Positions 1 through 6,114 of a stretch of 8,532 nucleotides of DNA are shown here, piece by piece. The stretch comes from Hyphomicrobiales bacterium. GTDB taxonomy: Bacteria; Pseudomonadota; Alphaproteobacteria; Rhizobiales; OSC116. The number at the start of each line of letters is the position of its first letter. The stretch's first letter is position 1. The stretch covers positions 1 through 8,532 of the forward strand of contig JABSRY010000077.1 of the NCBI GenBank assembly GCA_013214985.1, written 5' to 3'. A program made the translations under genes and the position numbers. Below the pieces are notes generated by a model. The model worked only from the letters and a program-made list of their open reading frames with translations. It had not been told where the DNA came from and ran no database searches.

Positions 1-151
1 AAAATCAGTATATTCCAAAGGTCCTTTGTTAAAATAAAGGCAATTCCTGCTAATAGCACTGGTAAATTGCGGCTAATGCATTATATTAAATAGAGATCTT
101 AATTTTAAAATTGAAATAGCAAAGTTATTTCTTTTGTAAGGAGTTTTTGAA
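1..151. other. Unassigned window edge and tatA leader
   Basis: No gene can be named here. On the plus strand one frame is open from base 1 to a stop at 91-93 (30 codons, basic, no recognisable family). The other two plus frames stop at 35-37 and 30-32. On the minus strand roughly the first 80 bases are open with a hydrophobic translation but no convincing start codon or ribosome binding site. In related bacteria scpB commonly precedes tatA, but I cannot match any frame here to a ScpB C-terminus. The last part (about 94-151) is AT-rich leader ending in a good Shine-Dalgarno sequence, TAAGGAG at 137-143, eight bases before the tatA ATG. I found no well-spaced -35/-10 pair. Confidence 0.4.
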
Positions 152-379
152 ATGCCAGGTTGGACACAAATTTTAATCGTCGTTGTTTTAGTATTTTTAT
201 TGTTTGGACGCGGTAAAATAGCAGACGTAATGGGCGACTTCGCAAAAGGTATTAAAAGCTTTAAAAAAGGCATGGCAGAAGAGGGCAAAACAAGCTCTGA
301 TGATGCAAAAATTATCGATCACGATACAGTGTCTCAAAAAGTTACCGAAGCCGAAAAAACTTCTGAAACCACAAAATAA
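152..379 (+). CDS. tatA: Sec-independent (twin-arginine) translocase subunit TatA
   Basis: TatA forms the oligomeric, pore-forming or membrane-thinning part of the twin-arginine translocase, which moves folded proteins across the inner membrane. The 75-residue product has the expected plan: a short periplasmic N-terminus, one transmembrane helix at about residues 5-18, the family hinge FGRGKI at 18-23, an amphipathic helix (MGDFAKGIKSFKKGM, 27-41), and a polar, charged, probably unstructured tail to residue 75. The Phe-Gly pair at the end of the membrane helix and the Lys-rich amphipathic helix are the diagnostic parts. The Pro usual after GKI is Ala here (A24). The start is fixed by TAAGGAG at 137-143 and by the family N-terminus. 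It is the first gene of tatABC, with 18 bases to tatB. TatA rather than TatE is favoured because it is clustered with tatB and tatC. Confidence 0.95.
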   Translation: MPGWTQILIVVVLVFLLFGRGKIADVMGDFAKGIKSFKKGMAEEGKTSSDDAKIIDHDTVSQKVTEAEKTSETTK

Positions 380-397
380 CCAACCTGAAGGTGAACT

Positions 398-727
398 ATG
401 TTTGATATAGGTTGGCTCGAAATTATGGTAATCATTTCGGTTGCCATAATTGTTGTAGGCCCCAAGGACATTCCGAAAATGCTGCGCACAGTTGGTAAAT
501 ATATTAAAAAAGCCAAATCTGTAATGCGTGACTTTCAAAACCAAATTGAAGAAGTTGCAGATATAAGCGAACTTAAAGAGCTTAAAGCAGAAGCCGAAAA
601 GCTCAAAAATTTCGATCTAGAAAGCAACCTTAATGATATGGCGAAAGCATCGGACGAAACAAAATCAGACGATGCCACACCACTCATGACTGAAAATTCT
701 GAAGCAGTCGCTAAAGAATCTACTTAA
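398..727 (+). CDS. tatB: Sec-independent (twin-arginine) translocase subunit TatB
   Basis: TatB partners TatC in the receptor complex that binds twin-arginine signal peptides at the inner membrane. The 109-residue protein opens with MFDIGWLEIMVI, the usual TatB N-terminus, including the Glu in the membrane segment (E8). The transmembrane helix spans about residues 4-20 and ends at VVGPKDIPKMLR (19-30), the TatB version of the hinge (Gly-Pro). It is followed by a long amphipathic helix, FQNQIEEV and then a Glu/Lys-rich coiled-coil-like stretch (about 46-72), and an acidic, Ser/Thr-rich tail. The GPK hinge and the long helix separate it from TatA. The start has GAAGGTG at 387-393. The gene lies 18 bases after tatA and 21 bases before tatC, so co-translation from one messenger is likely. 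The C-terminal third is low-complexity and is not expected to be conserved. Confidence 0.95.
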   Translation: MFDIGWLEIMVIISVAIIVVGPKDIPKMLRTVGKYIKKAKSVMRDFQNQIEEVADISELKELKAEAEKLKNFDLESNLNDMAKASDETKSDDATPLMTENSEAVAKEST

Positions 728-748
728 ATTTATTAATAGAATATTGAT

Positions 749-1618
749 ATGCCAGCAGAAGAAGCACAAGAAAAAATTAAATCTGAACAAGATGTAAATC
801 AAACTGAAGTTGATGAAAGCCAAGCCCCAATCATGGATCATCTCTATGAATTGCGCAATCGAATGGTTAAGTCACTAATTGCATTGATTGTTTTTGCATG
901 TCTTTGCGGGTTTTTTGTAACCGATATATTCAACATTCTTCTGGTGCCATTTGTCGATGCGACCGACCCTTCAGAAACGGCAAAAATTATTCTAACTGGT
1001 CTGCCAGAACTGTTTTTTGTTTACCTTAAACTAGCCTTATTTGGCGGTATAATCCTCGGCTTTCCTTATATTTCTTTTCAGATATACGCATTTGTTGCAC
1101 CAGGTCTTTATCAAAATGAACGCGGTGCGTTTATTCCATATTTAGTTGCTACCCCTGTACTTTTTGCCATTGGTGCATCATTGGTTTATTTTTTGGTAAT
1201 GCCATTGGCGATGACCTTTTTCTTGGGGTTAGAGCAAGTTGGCGGTATTGGTGAGGCATCAATTCAACTAGAACCAAGAGCAAGCGAATATTTGGGTTTA
1301 GTAATGACTTTGATATTAGGTTTTGGTCTAATTTTTCAATTGCCCGTAGTGCTTACGCTGTTAGCGCGCATTGGGGTGGTTTCGTCAGGTTGGCTAAAAT
1401 CCAAACGTAAATTCGCTATTGTTATTATATTTGCAGTGTCGGCTATTTTAACACCACCCGACCCAGCAAGTCAGCTCGGTATGGCAATTCCGACGCTTCT
1501 GCTTTATGAATTTTCTATACTTGCCGTTATGTGGATTGAAAGATCGCGTAAAAAAGCCCGCAAAAAAGCAGAAGAAGCAGACGATGAAACAAATGACGAC
1601 GACAACGAAAATACGTAA
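749..1618 (+). CDS. tatC: Sec-independent (twin-arginine) translocase subunit TatC
   Basis: TatC is the polytopic core of the Tat receptor and recognises the twin-arginine motif. The 289-residue product matches the family: HLYELRNRM at 31-39 just before the first membrane helix (the cytosolic signal-binding patch), AFVAPGLYQNER at 114-125 with the conserved Glu (E124) of the first cytosolic loop, ASLVYFLVMP at 143-152, GLIFQLPVV at 193-201, and ILTPPDPASQ at 233-242 near the last helices. Six membrane segments are plausible between about residues 41 and 262. The protein carries a 29-residue acidic N-terminal extension and a highly charged C-terminal tail (Lys/Arg block at 265-273, then Asp/Glu/Asn-rich). 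The start ATG has no clear Shine-Dalgarno sequence (preceding bases are AATAGAATATTGAT), so translation may depend on coupling to tatB 21 bases upstream. A later Met (M29) would give a more typical N-terminus but also lacks a clear site, so the upstream start is kept. Confidence 0.95.
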   Translation: MPAEEAQEKIKSEQDVNQTEVDESQAPIMDHLYELRNRMVKSLIALIVFACLCGFFVTDIFNILLVPFVDATDPSETAKIILTGLPELFFVYLKLALFGGIILGFPYISFQIYAFVAPGLYQNERGAFIPYLVATPVLFAIGASLVYFLVMPLAMTFFLGLEQVGGIGEASIQLEPRASEYLGLVMTLILGFGLIFQLPVVLTLLARIGVVSSGWLKSKRKFAIVIIFAVSAILTPPDPASQLGMAIPTLLLYEFSILAVMWIERSRKKARKKAEEADDETNDDDNENT

Positions 1619-1627
1619 TTGTATAAT
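1599..1627 (+). promoter_or_regulatory. Candidate promoter for serS in the tatC tail
   Basis: A perfect -10 hexamer TATAAT is at 1622-1627, just after the tatC stop. Seventeen bases upstream lies ACGACA (1599-1604), which matches the last four bases of the TTGACA -35 consensus. Transcription would start near 1634 and give a leader of about 85 bases before serS. This is a pattern match only. The -35 is partly inside tatC coding sequence, and read-through from tatABC is equally possible. Confidence 0.35.
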
Positions 1628-1720
1628 ATGCCTTGTGCAAGCAGTCATTTTTAAGTAATCACAAACTAACTATATTTTACGACGATGATTCTATTCATCT
1701 TCAATTATCGGGAGGCTTAA

Positions 1721-3001
1721 ATGCACGATATTAAATGGATTCGCAACAATGCTGCAATGTTTGACCAAGCAATGGAGCGCCGCAAACTATCTGGTGTTGC
1801 AGATAAAGCAATAGAACTCGATAAAGCCCGCAGAGATCATGTTGCAAAGTTACAGGAGTTGCAGACTCAACGTAATAATGCATCAAAAGCAATTGGCAAA
1901 GCTAAGGCCAGTGGCGATGAGGCAGTGGCTCAAGCTGCGATTGCAAAAGTCGCAGATATTAAAAAAGCCATCCAGCAAGGTGAAGAAACCGAGCGTAATC
2001 TAACCGAAACACTAAATAATTACCTAGCTCAATTGCCCAACATTATGTCAGATGATGTGCCAGATGGTGCAGATGAAGATGAAAATATAGAAATGCATAA
2101 AGTTGGCGAACCCAAAATATTTGATTTTGAGGCAAAACAACATTTCGACCTGGGTGAAGCACTCGGGCAAATGGATTTTGAAACTGCTGCAAAAATGTCT
2201 GGCTCACGTTTTGTGATTCTGTCTAAAGATTTGGCCCGTTTAGAGCGTGCTCTAGCCAATTTTATGCTAGATTTGCATACAGACGAATATGGACGTGAAG
2301 AAGTGGTCGTGCCGCTACTCGTAAACGCAAATGCACTAGAAGGTACAGGCCAACTGCCAAAATTTGAAGAAGATATGTTCAAAACTACCGATGGTAAATA
2401 TCTTATTTCAACGTCAGAAGTGTCACTAACCAACCTAGTGCGTGAAACTGTTTTGCAAGAAAATGAATTGCCAAAACGCTATACATCATATTCAAACTGT
2501 TTTAGATCAGAAGCTGGTAGTGCAGGGCGCGATACGCGCGGTATGATCAGACAACATCAATTTACCAAAGTTGAAATGGTCAGCATAACCCACCCAGATA
2601 AAAGTGAAGAAGAGCAAATGCTAATGCTCGAATCTGCCGAACTGGTGTTAAAACGCTTAGGGCTTGCTTATCGCGTGGTTAGATTATGTAGCGGCGATAT
2701 AGGTTTTAGCTCAAAACGCACTTTCGATCTCGAGGTTTGGTTACCTGGGCAAAATATGTATCGCGAAATTTCATCTGTTTCAACCTGTGGCGACTTCCAA
2801 GCAAGGCGAATGGGTGCAAGGTTTAAAACATCTGCAGGCAAAACCAATTTTGTGCATACTCTAAACGGCTCTGGCTTGGCAATTGGCCGCACCATGGTTG
2901 CAATTCTAGAAAATTACCAAACAAAAGATGGTGATATAGAAATACCAGAAGTGTTGCATTCATATATGGGCGGTAAAAAAGTAATAAAGGCAATAAAATA
3001 A
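1721..3001 (+). CDS. serS: Serine--tRNA ligase (seryl-tRNA synthetase)
   Basis: SerS charges tRNA-Ser with serine using ATP, and also supplies Ser-tRNA for selenocysteine where that pathway exists. The 426-residue protein has the usual length. An N-terminal helical arm (about residues 28-105, rich in Lys, Gln, Glu and Ala) forms the antiparallel coiled coil that reaches the long variable arm of tRNA-Ser. The class II catalytic core follows: TGQLPKF at 209-215, TSEVSLTN at 231-238 (the serine-binding TxE loop), motif 2 from FRSEAGSAGRDTRG (261-274) to RQHQF, DLEVWLPGQ at 336-344, STCGDFQARR at 354-363, and motif 3 LNGSGLAIGRTMVAILEN at 381-398. All signature residues I expect are present. The start is supported by GGGAGG at 1710-1715, five bases before the ATG, the best ribosome binding site in the window. 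surE follows after 44 bases with no obvious terminator. Confidence 0.97.
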   Translation: MHDIKWIRNNAAMFDQAMERRKLSGVADKAIELDKARRDHVAKLQELQTQRNNASKAIGKAKASGDEAVAQAAIAKVADIKKAIQQGEETERNLTETLNNYLAQLPNIMSDDVPDGADEDENIEMHKVGEPKIFDFEAKQHFDLGEALGQMDFETAAKMSGSRFVILSKDLARLERALANFMLDLHTDEYGREEVVVPLLVNANALEGTGQLPKFEEDMFKTTDGKYLISTSEVSLTNLVRETVLQENELPKRYTSYSNCFRSEAGSAGRDTRGMIRQHQFTKVEMVSITHPDKSEEEQMLMLESAELVLKRLGLAYRVVRLCSGDIGFSSKRTFDLEVWLPGQNMYREISSVSTCGDFQARRMGARFKTSAGKTNFVHTLNGSGLAIGRTMVAILENYQTKDGDIEIPEVLHSYMGGKKVIKAIK

Positions 3002-3045
3002 CAGAATCATTTTGTTAACCACATCAAATTACTATCGGGATTATA

Positions 3046-3816
3046 ATGATAAAACTGAATTCAATTCTAATTGTAAATGATGATGGTATTGATGCCGTTG
3101 GTATGAAATCGATGATAAAAATTGCTCAAACTATCTGCGAGGATGTTTGGGTAGTTGCCCCAACACACGAACAAAGCGGCGTCTCTAGAGCTGTATCAGT
3201 CCATAATCCAATATATGTAGAGCGGCGTGCCGAAAAGCGCTTTGCAATAGATGGCACTCCAGCCGATTGTGTTATTATGGCCATAGAAGTGCTAATGAAT
3301 GATAAGCCAGATCTTATATTATCGGGTGTTAATCGGGGGCATAATGCCGCGGATTTTTTGCATATATCGGGCACTGTTGGTGGTGCGGGCATGGGTTCGA
3401 CCTACCATATACCATCAATGGCACTGAGTTTGATGGGCAATATTCGCAACAGGTCGTTGCCATTAGAATGGGAAATGGTAGAACATTTTGCGCCTGAACT
3501 TATTGAAAAATTATTTAACATGTCTTTAGATGCCCAATCCATACAAAATCTAAATTTCCCCAATTGTTCTATAGACAATGTAAAAGGTATTAAAGTTTGC
3601 GAACACGGCAAAAGACAAGAGCCATTCATTATCGTCGATAAACGCGAAAACCTACGCGGATCAGACTATTATTGGATTAATTTTAAAGGTATTGATGAAA
3701 ACCCACAAATTAATGCTGAACTCGCTTCTCTGCAAGATAATTACATAACAGTCACAGCGGTCACCCAAAATTTAACCAATTTTGCAATGAATGATGATAT
3801 TAAAAATCAGTTATAA
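3046..3816 (+). CDS. surE: 5'/3'-nucleotidase SurE
   Basis: SurE is a metal-dependent cytosolic phosphatase that removes phosphate from nucleoside 5'- and 3'-monophosphates and is linked to stationary-phase survival. The 256-residue product has the fold signatures: ILIVNDDGID at 7-16 with the paired metal-binding aspartates D12 and D13, VVAPTHEQSGVSRAV at 36-50 with the metal-ligand Ser (S44), IDGTPADCV at 68-76, and ILSGVNRGHN at 91-100 with the metal-ligand Asn (N96). The next segment, ADFLHISGTVGGAGMGS (102-118), keeps SGTV but differs from the usual DDVTYSGTV-x-x-A-x-EG pattern: Phe replaces the second Asp, Ile the Tyr, and Met the Glu. The C-terminal YYWI (208-211) is normal for the family, while the usual SVTP motif is TVTA here. 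The start has GGGA at 3037-3040. The pairing with pcm downstream is conserved across many proteobacteria. The metal site is intact, so activity is plausible. Confidence 0.9.
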   Translation: MIKLNSILIVNDDGIDAVGMKSMIKIAQTICEDVWVVAPTHEQSGVSRAVSVHNPIYVERRAEKRFAIDGTPADCVIMAIEVLMNDKPDLILSGVNRGHNAADFLHISGTVGGAGMGSTYHIPSMALSLMGNIRNRSLPLEWEMVEHFAPELIEKLFNMSLDAQSIQNLNFPNCSIDNVKGIKVCEHGKRQEPFIIVDKRENLRGSDYYWINFKGIDENPQINAELASLQDNYITVTAVTQNLTNFAMNDDIKNQL

Positions 3817-3852
3817 ATCAAACCATTACATTAAATAATAGAATCATACGAT

Positions 3853-3937
3853 TAAACCGTTTGTTACCAAACATACATAATAAACCGTTAATCTGTAATT
3901 AAATATTATATGCTATCTTGTGCCCAATTAGTAATTG
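3853..3937. repeat. Small repeats in the surE-pcm gap
   Basis: The 134-base gap before pcm contains a direct repeat of TAAACCGTT at 3853-3861 and 3881-3889 (28-base period). It also contains a short inverted repeat GTTTG-TTAC-CAAAC at 3859-3872 and an inverted repeat CAATTA-G-TAATTG at 3925-3937, the last one just upstream of the pcm ribosome binding site. None is followed by a T-run, so they are not terminators. They could be regulator sites or chance features of AT-rich DNA. No well-spaced promoter is evident. Confidence 0.3.
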
Positions 3938-3950
3938 AGTTGAGGCTAGA

Positions 3951-4637
3951 ATGGCTGTTTTGAAAACAAATAATACCGAAATATATGATGATATTTCAGA
4001 AGATTCCCTAAAAAAACTTAAAATGATTATGGGGCTGCGTAACCGCGGCATAACCTCAACTAAAATTCTTAAAGCGATGGAGACAGTCCCTCGTGAAAAT
4101 TATATTACCCACGCTTTTGCCGAACGGGCTTATGAAGATAGGGCCTTGCCAATTGAATGTGGGCAAACTATTTCTCAGCCCTATATCGTAGCCTATATGT
4201 CTCAAGAATTAGAACTTACCGACCGTATGAAGGTTCTAGAAATAGGAACAGGCTCAGGTTATCAAGCTTCAATTTTGTCAAAGCTAGCCCGTAGGGTCTA
4301 TACAATTGAGCGCTATAACACGTTGCACAAAATAGCCGAAAAACGTTTCCAAGAACTAAACCTATATAATATCACAGCAATTACGGGTGACGGATTACTT
4401 GGGTGGCACCATCAAGCACCTTTTGATCGCATCATTATTACTGCAGCAGCAGAGCGTATTCCCCGCAATCTTATAGATCAGCTTAAAGATGATGGCATTA
4501 TGATTTTGCCATTAGGCCCAAATGGTGGTGATCAACGCTTGCTAAAAGTCATAAAAACTAAAGAAGGCATAAAATGTACAGAATTATGCCCAGTAAGATT
4601 TGTGCCTTTAGTTCAAGGTGTTGCAAAACAAATTTAG
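3951..4637 (+). CDS. pcm: Protein-L-isoaspartate O-methyltransferase
   Basis: Pcm methylates abnormal L-isoaspartyl residues in aged proteins using S-adenosylmethionine, starting their repair to normal aspartate in the cytosol. The 228-residue protein shows RGITSTKILKAMETVPRENYI at its start region (32-52), GQTISQPYIVAYM at 71-83 (substrate loop), the SAM-binding motif I VLEIGTGSGYQA at 95-106, the acidic residue ending strand 2 (E120), GDG at 146-148, PFDRIIITAA at 157-166, GIMILPLGP at 182-190, and the C-terminal RFVPLVQG at 216-223. About 25 residues precede the conserved region, a common N-terminal length. The ATG is supported by GAGG at 3942-3945. It follows surE as in many proteobacteria, but a 134-base gap with repeats suggests it could have its own control. 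No sequence oddities were seen in the catalytic region. Confidence 0.95.
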   Translation: MAVLKTNNTEIYDDISEDSLKKLKMIMGLRNRGITSTKILKAMETVPRENYITHAFAERAYEDRALPIECGQTISQPYIVAYMSQELELTDRMKVLEIGTGSGYQASILSKLARRVYTIERYNTLHKIAEKRFQELNLYNITAITGDGLLGWHHQAPFDRIIITAAAERIPRNLIDQLKDDGIMILPLGPNGGDQRLLKVIKTKEGIKCTELCPVRFVPLVQGVAKQI

Positions 4638-4779
4638 GTTAAAAGCGCTAAATGTTAAAATTTACTAATTATTAACCAACTTTGATAAGCACTTTTTCAT
4701 AATAGTTAGTTATAATTTGATCTAGTTTGGTAATAAATTGTTTCTGATAATTTTCAGATTTTTGTAATGAGTATCTATA

Positions 4780-5985
4780 ATGTTTAAATTTTCAAAATAT
4801 TTTTCAATAAATGCACTTAAAAGAACAACATATATAATTTTGCCTACGGCATTAATGTTCGGACTGTCGGCATGTAGTACGGATGTTGCCAGATTTGCAT
4901 ATCAAGATTCGCAGTATAAACAACAAACACAAAATACAGTTAAACAAACAAATCTAGCGCCACTGGCTAACAACTCAGCGCCAGCAAATAACCCGTCACC
5001 TGCAAGTAATTCAACAGACAGCGAGTTTACAGCTTCAATTCCTAGTAACCGTAATGCACAAAATGCCAGTTCAAATTGGATGTATAAAAGAAACCCAAAT
5101 TCATACACGGTTTCTACAGGCGATACTTTATATAGTATATCGCGCCGCTATGGCATAACGGTAGAAGAGCTGCGGTCTGCAAACGGGTTTGGCCAATATA
5201 CAAATTTAAGAATTGGGCAAAATATTTTGTTGCCACGTCATAATAACTCAAGTGCGGTTAGCTATGCACCAAGAACTTATGTAAATCAACAAACTGCTGA
5301 AATTCAAACCGCACCTAGTCAATCTAATAATGTGCAGCGCCAATTTGTACCTAATAGAGCGCCAATAACGCCTATTGATGCGTATAAGCCTGTCCAGAGT
5401 TCGGCAACTTATGTGGCTCCAAACGGCAAATATATTGTTCAGCCTAAAGATACATTATATTCAATTGCGCGTAAGCACAAAATGAGTTTTGCAACCCTTA
5501 AAAGTTTGAATGGCTTTGTCGGCACCGAGTCATTGCAAATCGGCCAGCATGTGCGTGTTAGTGGTAATGCCGTGCAACCTGCAACAGCCACGAGAGTTAC
5601 GGCGCCTGCTAAACAAGTCGTAAATCAAAGAGTAGCAGTTGCCCAAAAGAAAGTGGTTGCTTCTCAACCCAAAAATTCGGGCGTAAATCGTTTCCGCTGG
5701 CCGGTTAATGGTCGGGTTATTTCTGAATATGGGCCGAAAGCAGGCGGCACTCGTAATGATGGTCTAAACGTTGCTGTACCGCCAGGCACCGTGGTTAAAG
5801 CTGCCGAATCGGGCGAAGTTGTTTATTCAGGTAATGGCCTACCAAATTATGGCAATCTAGTGCTTATTAAACATAATAAAGGCTGGGTTACCGCCTACGC
5901 GCATAATGGTTCAATACTGGTTAAAAAGGGCGATAAGGTTCGCCGAGCCAGGCGATCGCGCGCTCGGGTCAATCGGGTGACGTAA
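4780..5985 (+). CDS. NlpD/DipM-like LysM-LytM lipoprotein, C-terminus frameshifted
   Basis: This is a probable outer-membrane lipoprotein that binds peptidoglycan and regulates cell-wall hydrolases at division, as NlpD, EnvC and DipM do. Seen in the 401 residues: a signal peptide with lipobox LSAC and lipidated Cys32 (Ser at +2, so outer-membrane sorting), an Asn/Gln/Ser/Pro-rich linker, LysM 1 at about 108-152 (YTVSTGDTLYSISRRYGI), a second linker, LysM 2 at about 217-260 (YIVQPKDTLYSIARKHKM), and a LytM/M23 domain from about 305. The LytM HxGxD zinc motif reads NDGLN at 326-330, so both ligands are lost. YAH (H375) remains. This points to an activator without hydrolase activity. After R389 the frame ends in a foreign Arg-rich tail (ARRSRARVNRVT), while the expected LytM end continues in another frame to 6062. 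The ribosome binding site is weak (TGAG before the start). The gene symbol is left blank because nlpD, dipM and lppB are all used for such proteins. Confidence 0.85.
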   Translation: MFKFSKYFSINALKRTTYIILPTALMFGLSACSTDVARFAYQDSQYKQQTQNTVKQTNLAPLANNSAPANNPSPASNSTDSEFTASIPSNRNAQNASSNWMYKRNPNSYTVSTGDTLYSISRRYGITVEELRSANGFGQYTNLRIGQNILLPRHNNSSAVSYAPRTYVNQQTAEIQTAPSQSNNVQRQFVPNRAPITPIDAYKPVQSSATYVAPNGKYIVQPKDTLYSIARKHKMSFATLKSLNGFVGTESLQIGQHVRVSGNAVQPATATRVTAPAKQVVNQRVAVAQKKVVASQPKNSGVNRFRWPVNGRVISEYGPKAGGTRNDGLNVAVPPGTVVKAAESGEVVYSGNGLPNYGNLVLIKHNKGWVTAYAHNGSILVKKGDKVRRARRSRARVNRVT

Positions 5986-6062
5986 AGCAACCGCAATTGC
6001 ATTTCGAAATCCGCCGTGGCGCGATAGCATATGATCCACGCAAATATTTAGCCAGAAAATAG
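5949..6062 (+). pseudogene. Out-of-frame C-terminal end of the LytM domain
   Basis: From 5949 a second reading frame gives QAIARSGQSGDVKQ, then PQLHFEIRRGAIAYDP, then RKYLARK and a TAG at 6060-6062. This is the normal end of a LytM/M23 domain, including the strand that carries HLHFE in active enzymes (here QLHFE). The upstream frame leaves off at CGA (5944-5946). Two bases, G5947 and C5948, separate it from the CAG codon at 5949, so one extra base, for instance GGC (Gly) in place of GC, restores a continuous protein of about 427 residues. The family consensus has Gly-Gln at this point. No slippery heptamer is visible, so programmed frameshifting is unlikely. The cause is either a sequencing or assembly deletion or a recent mutation. 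Confidence 0.88.
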
Positions 6063-6088
6063 CTCAAATAATTTCAAATAAACTAATT

Positions 6089-6114
6089 AGGGAGAGCATT
6101 TGCTGTCCTTTTTT
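6089..6114 (+). terminator. Intrinsic terminator after the LysM-LytM gene
   Basis: AGGGAGAGC (6089-6097) pairs with GCTGTCCTT (6102-6110) around an ATTT loop, with one G-G mismatch and one G-T wobble. A run of six T (6109-6114) follows. It starts 27 bases after the restored stop at 6062 and overlaps the stop codon of the convergent ATPase gene. Its position behind 6062, rather than behind 5985, also suits the longer frame. It may weakly serve the minus strand too, but there the hairpin is not followed by a clear T-run. Confidence 0.65.

Noticed and set aside
23..40. CCTTT...AAAGG hairpin as a terminator for an upstream gene
   Set aside because: Only five base pairs, eight-base loop and no following T-run.
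101..112. AATTTTAAAATT palindrome upstream of tatA
   Set aside because: Composed only of A and T and expected by chance in such a leader.
197..544. 115-residue minus-strand open frame across tatA and tatB
   Set aside because: It lies antisense to two well-recognised genes, is rich in Phe and Cys as expected for the complement of Lys/Glu-rich coding sequence, and matches no family.
2029..2433. 134-residue minus-strand open frame inside serS
   Set aside because: Ser-rich antisense shadow of a complete and conserved serS; no ribosome binding site or family signature.
4711..4716. TATAAT upstream of the LysM-LytM gene as a promoter
   Set aside because: A perfect -10 hexamer but no -35 at 15-19 bases upstream; the nearest TTGATA (4682-4687) is 23 bases away. 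Too weak to list in AT-rich DNA.
5952..5959. GCGATCGC octamers (also at 7600-7607) as a repeated palindromic element
   Set aside because: Only two copies, both inside coding sequence and explained by the codons; not evidence of a dispersed repeat.
5941..5985. Programmed -1 frameshift in the LysM-LytM gene
   Set aside because: The context GTT CGC CGA GCC contains no slippery heptamer and I see no stimulatory structure; the protein family is not known to use recoding. A simple one-base deletion explains the data better.
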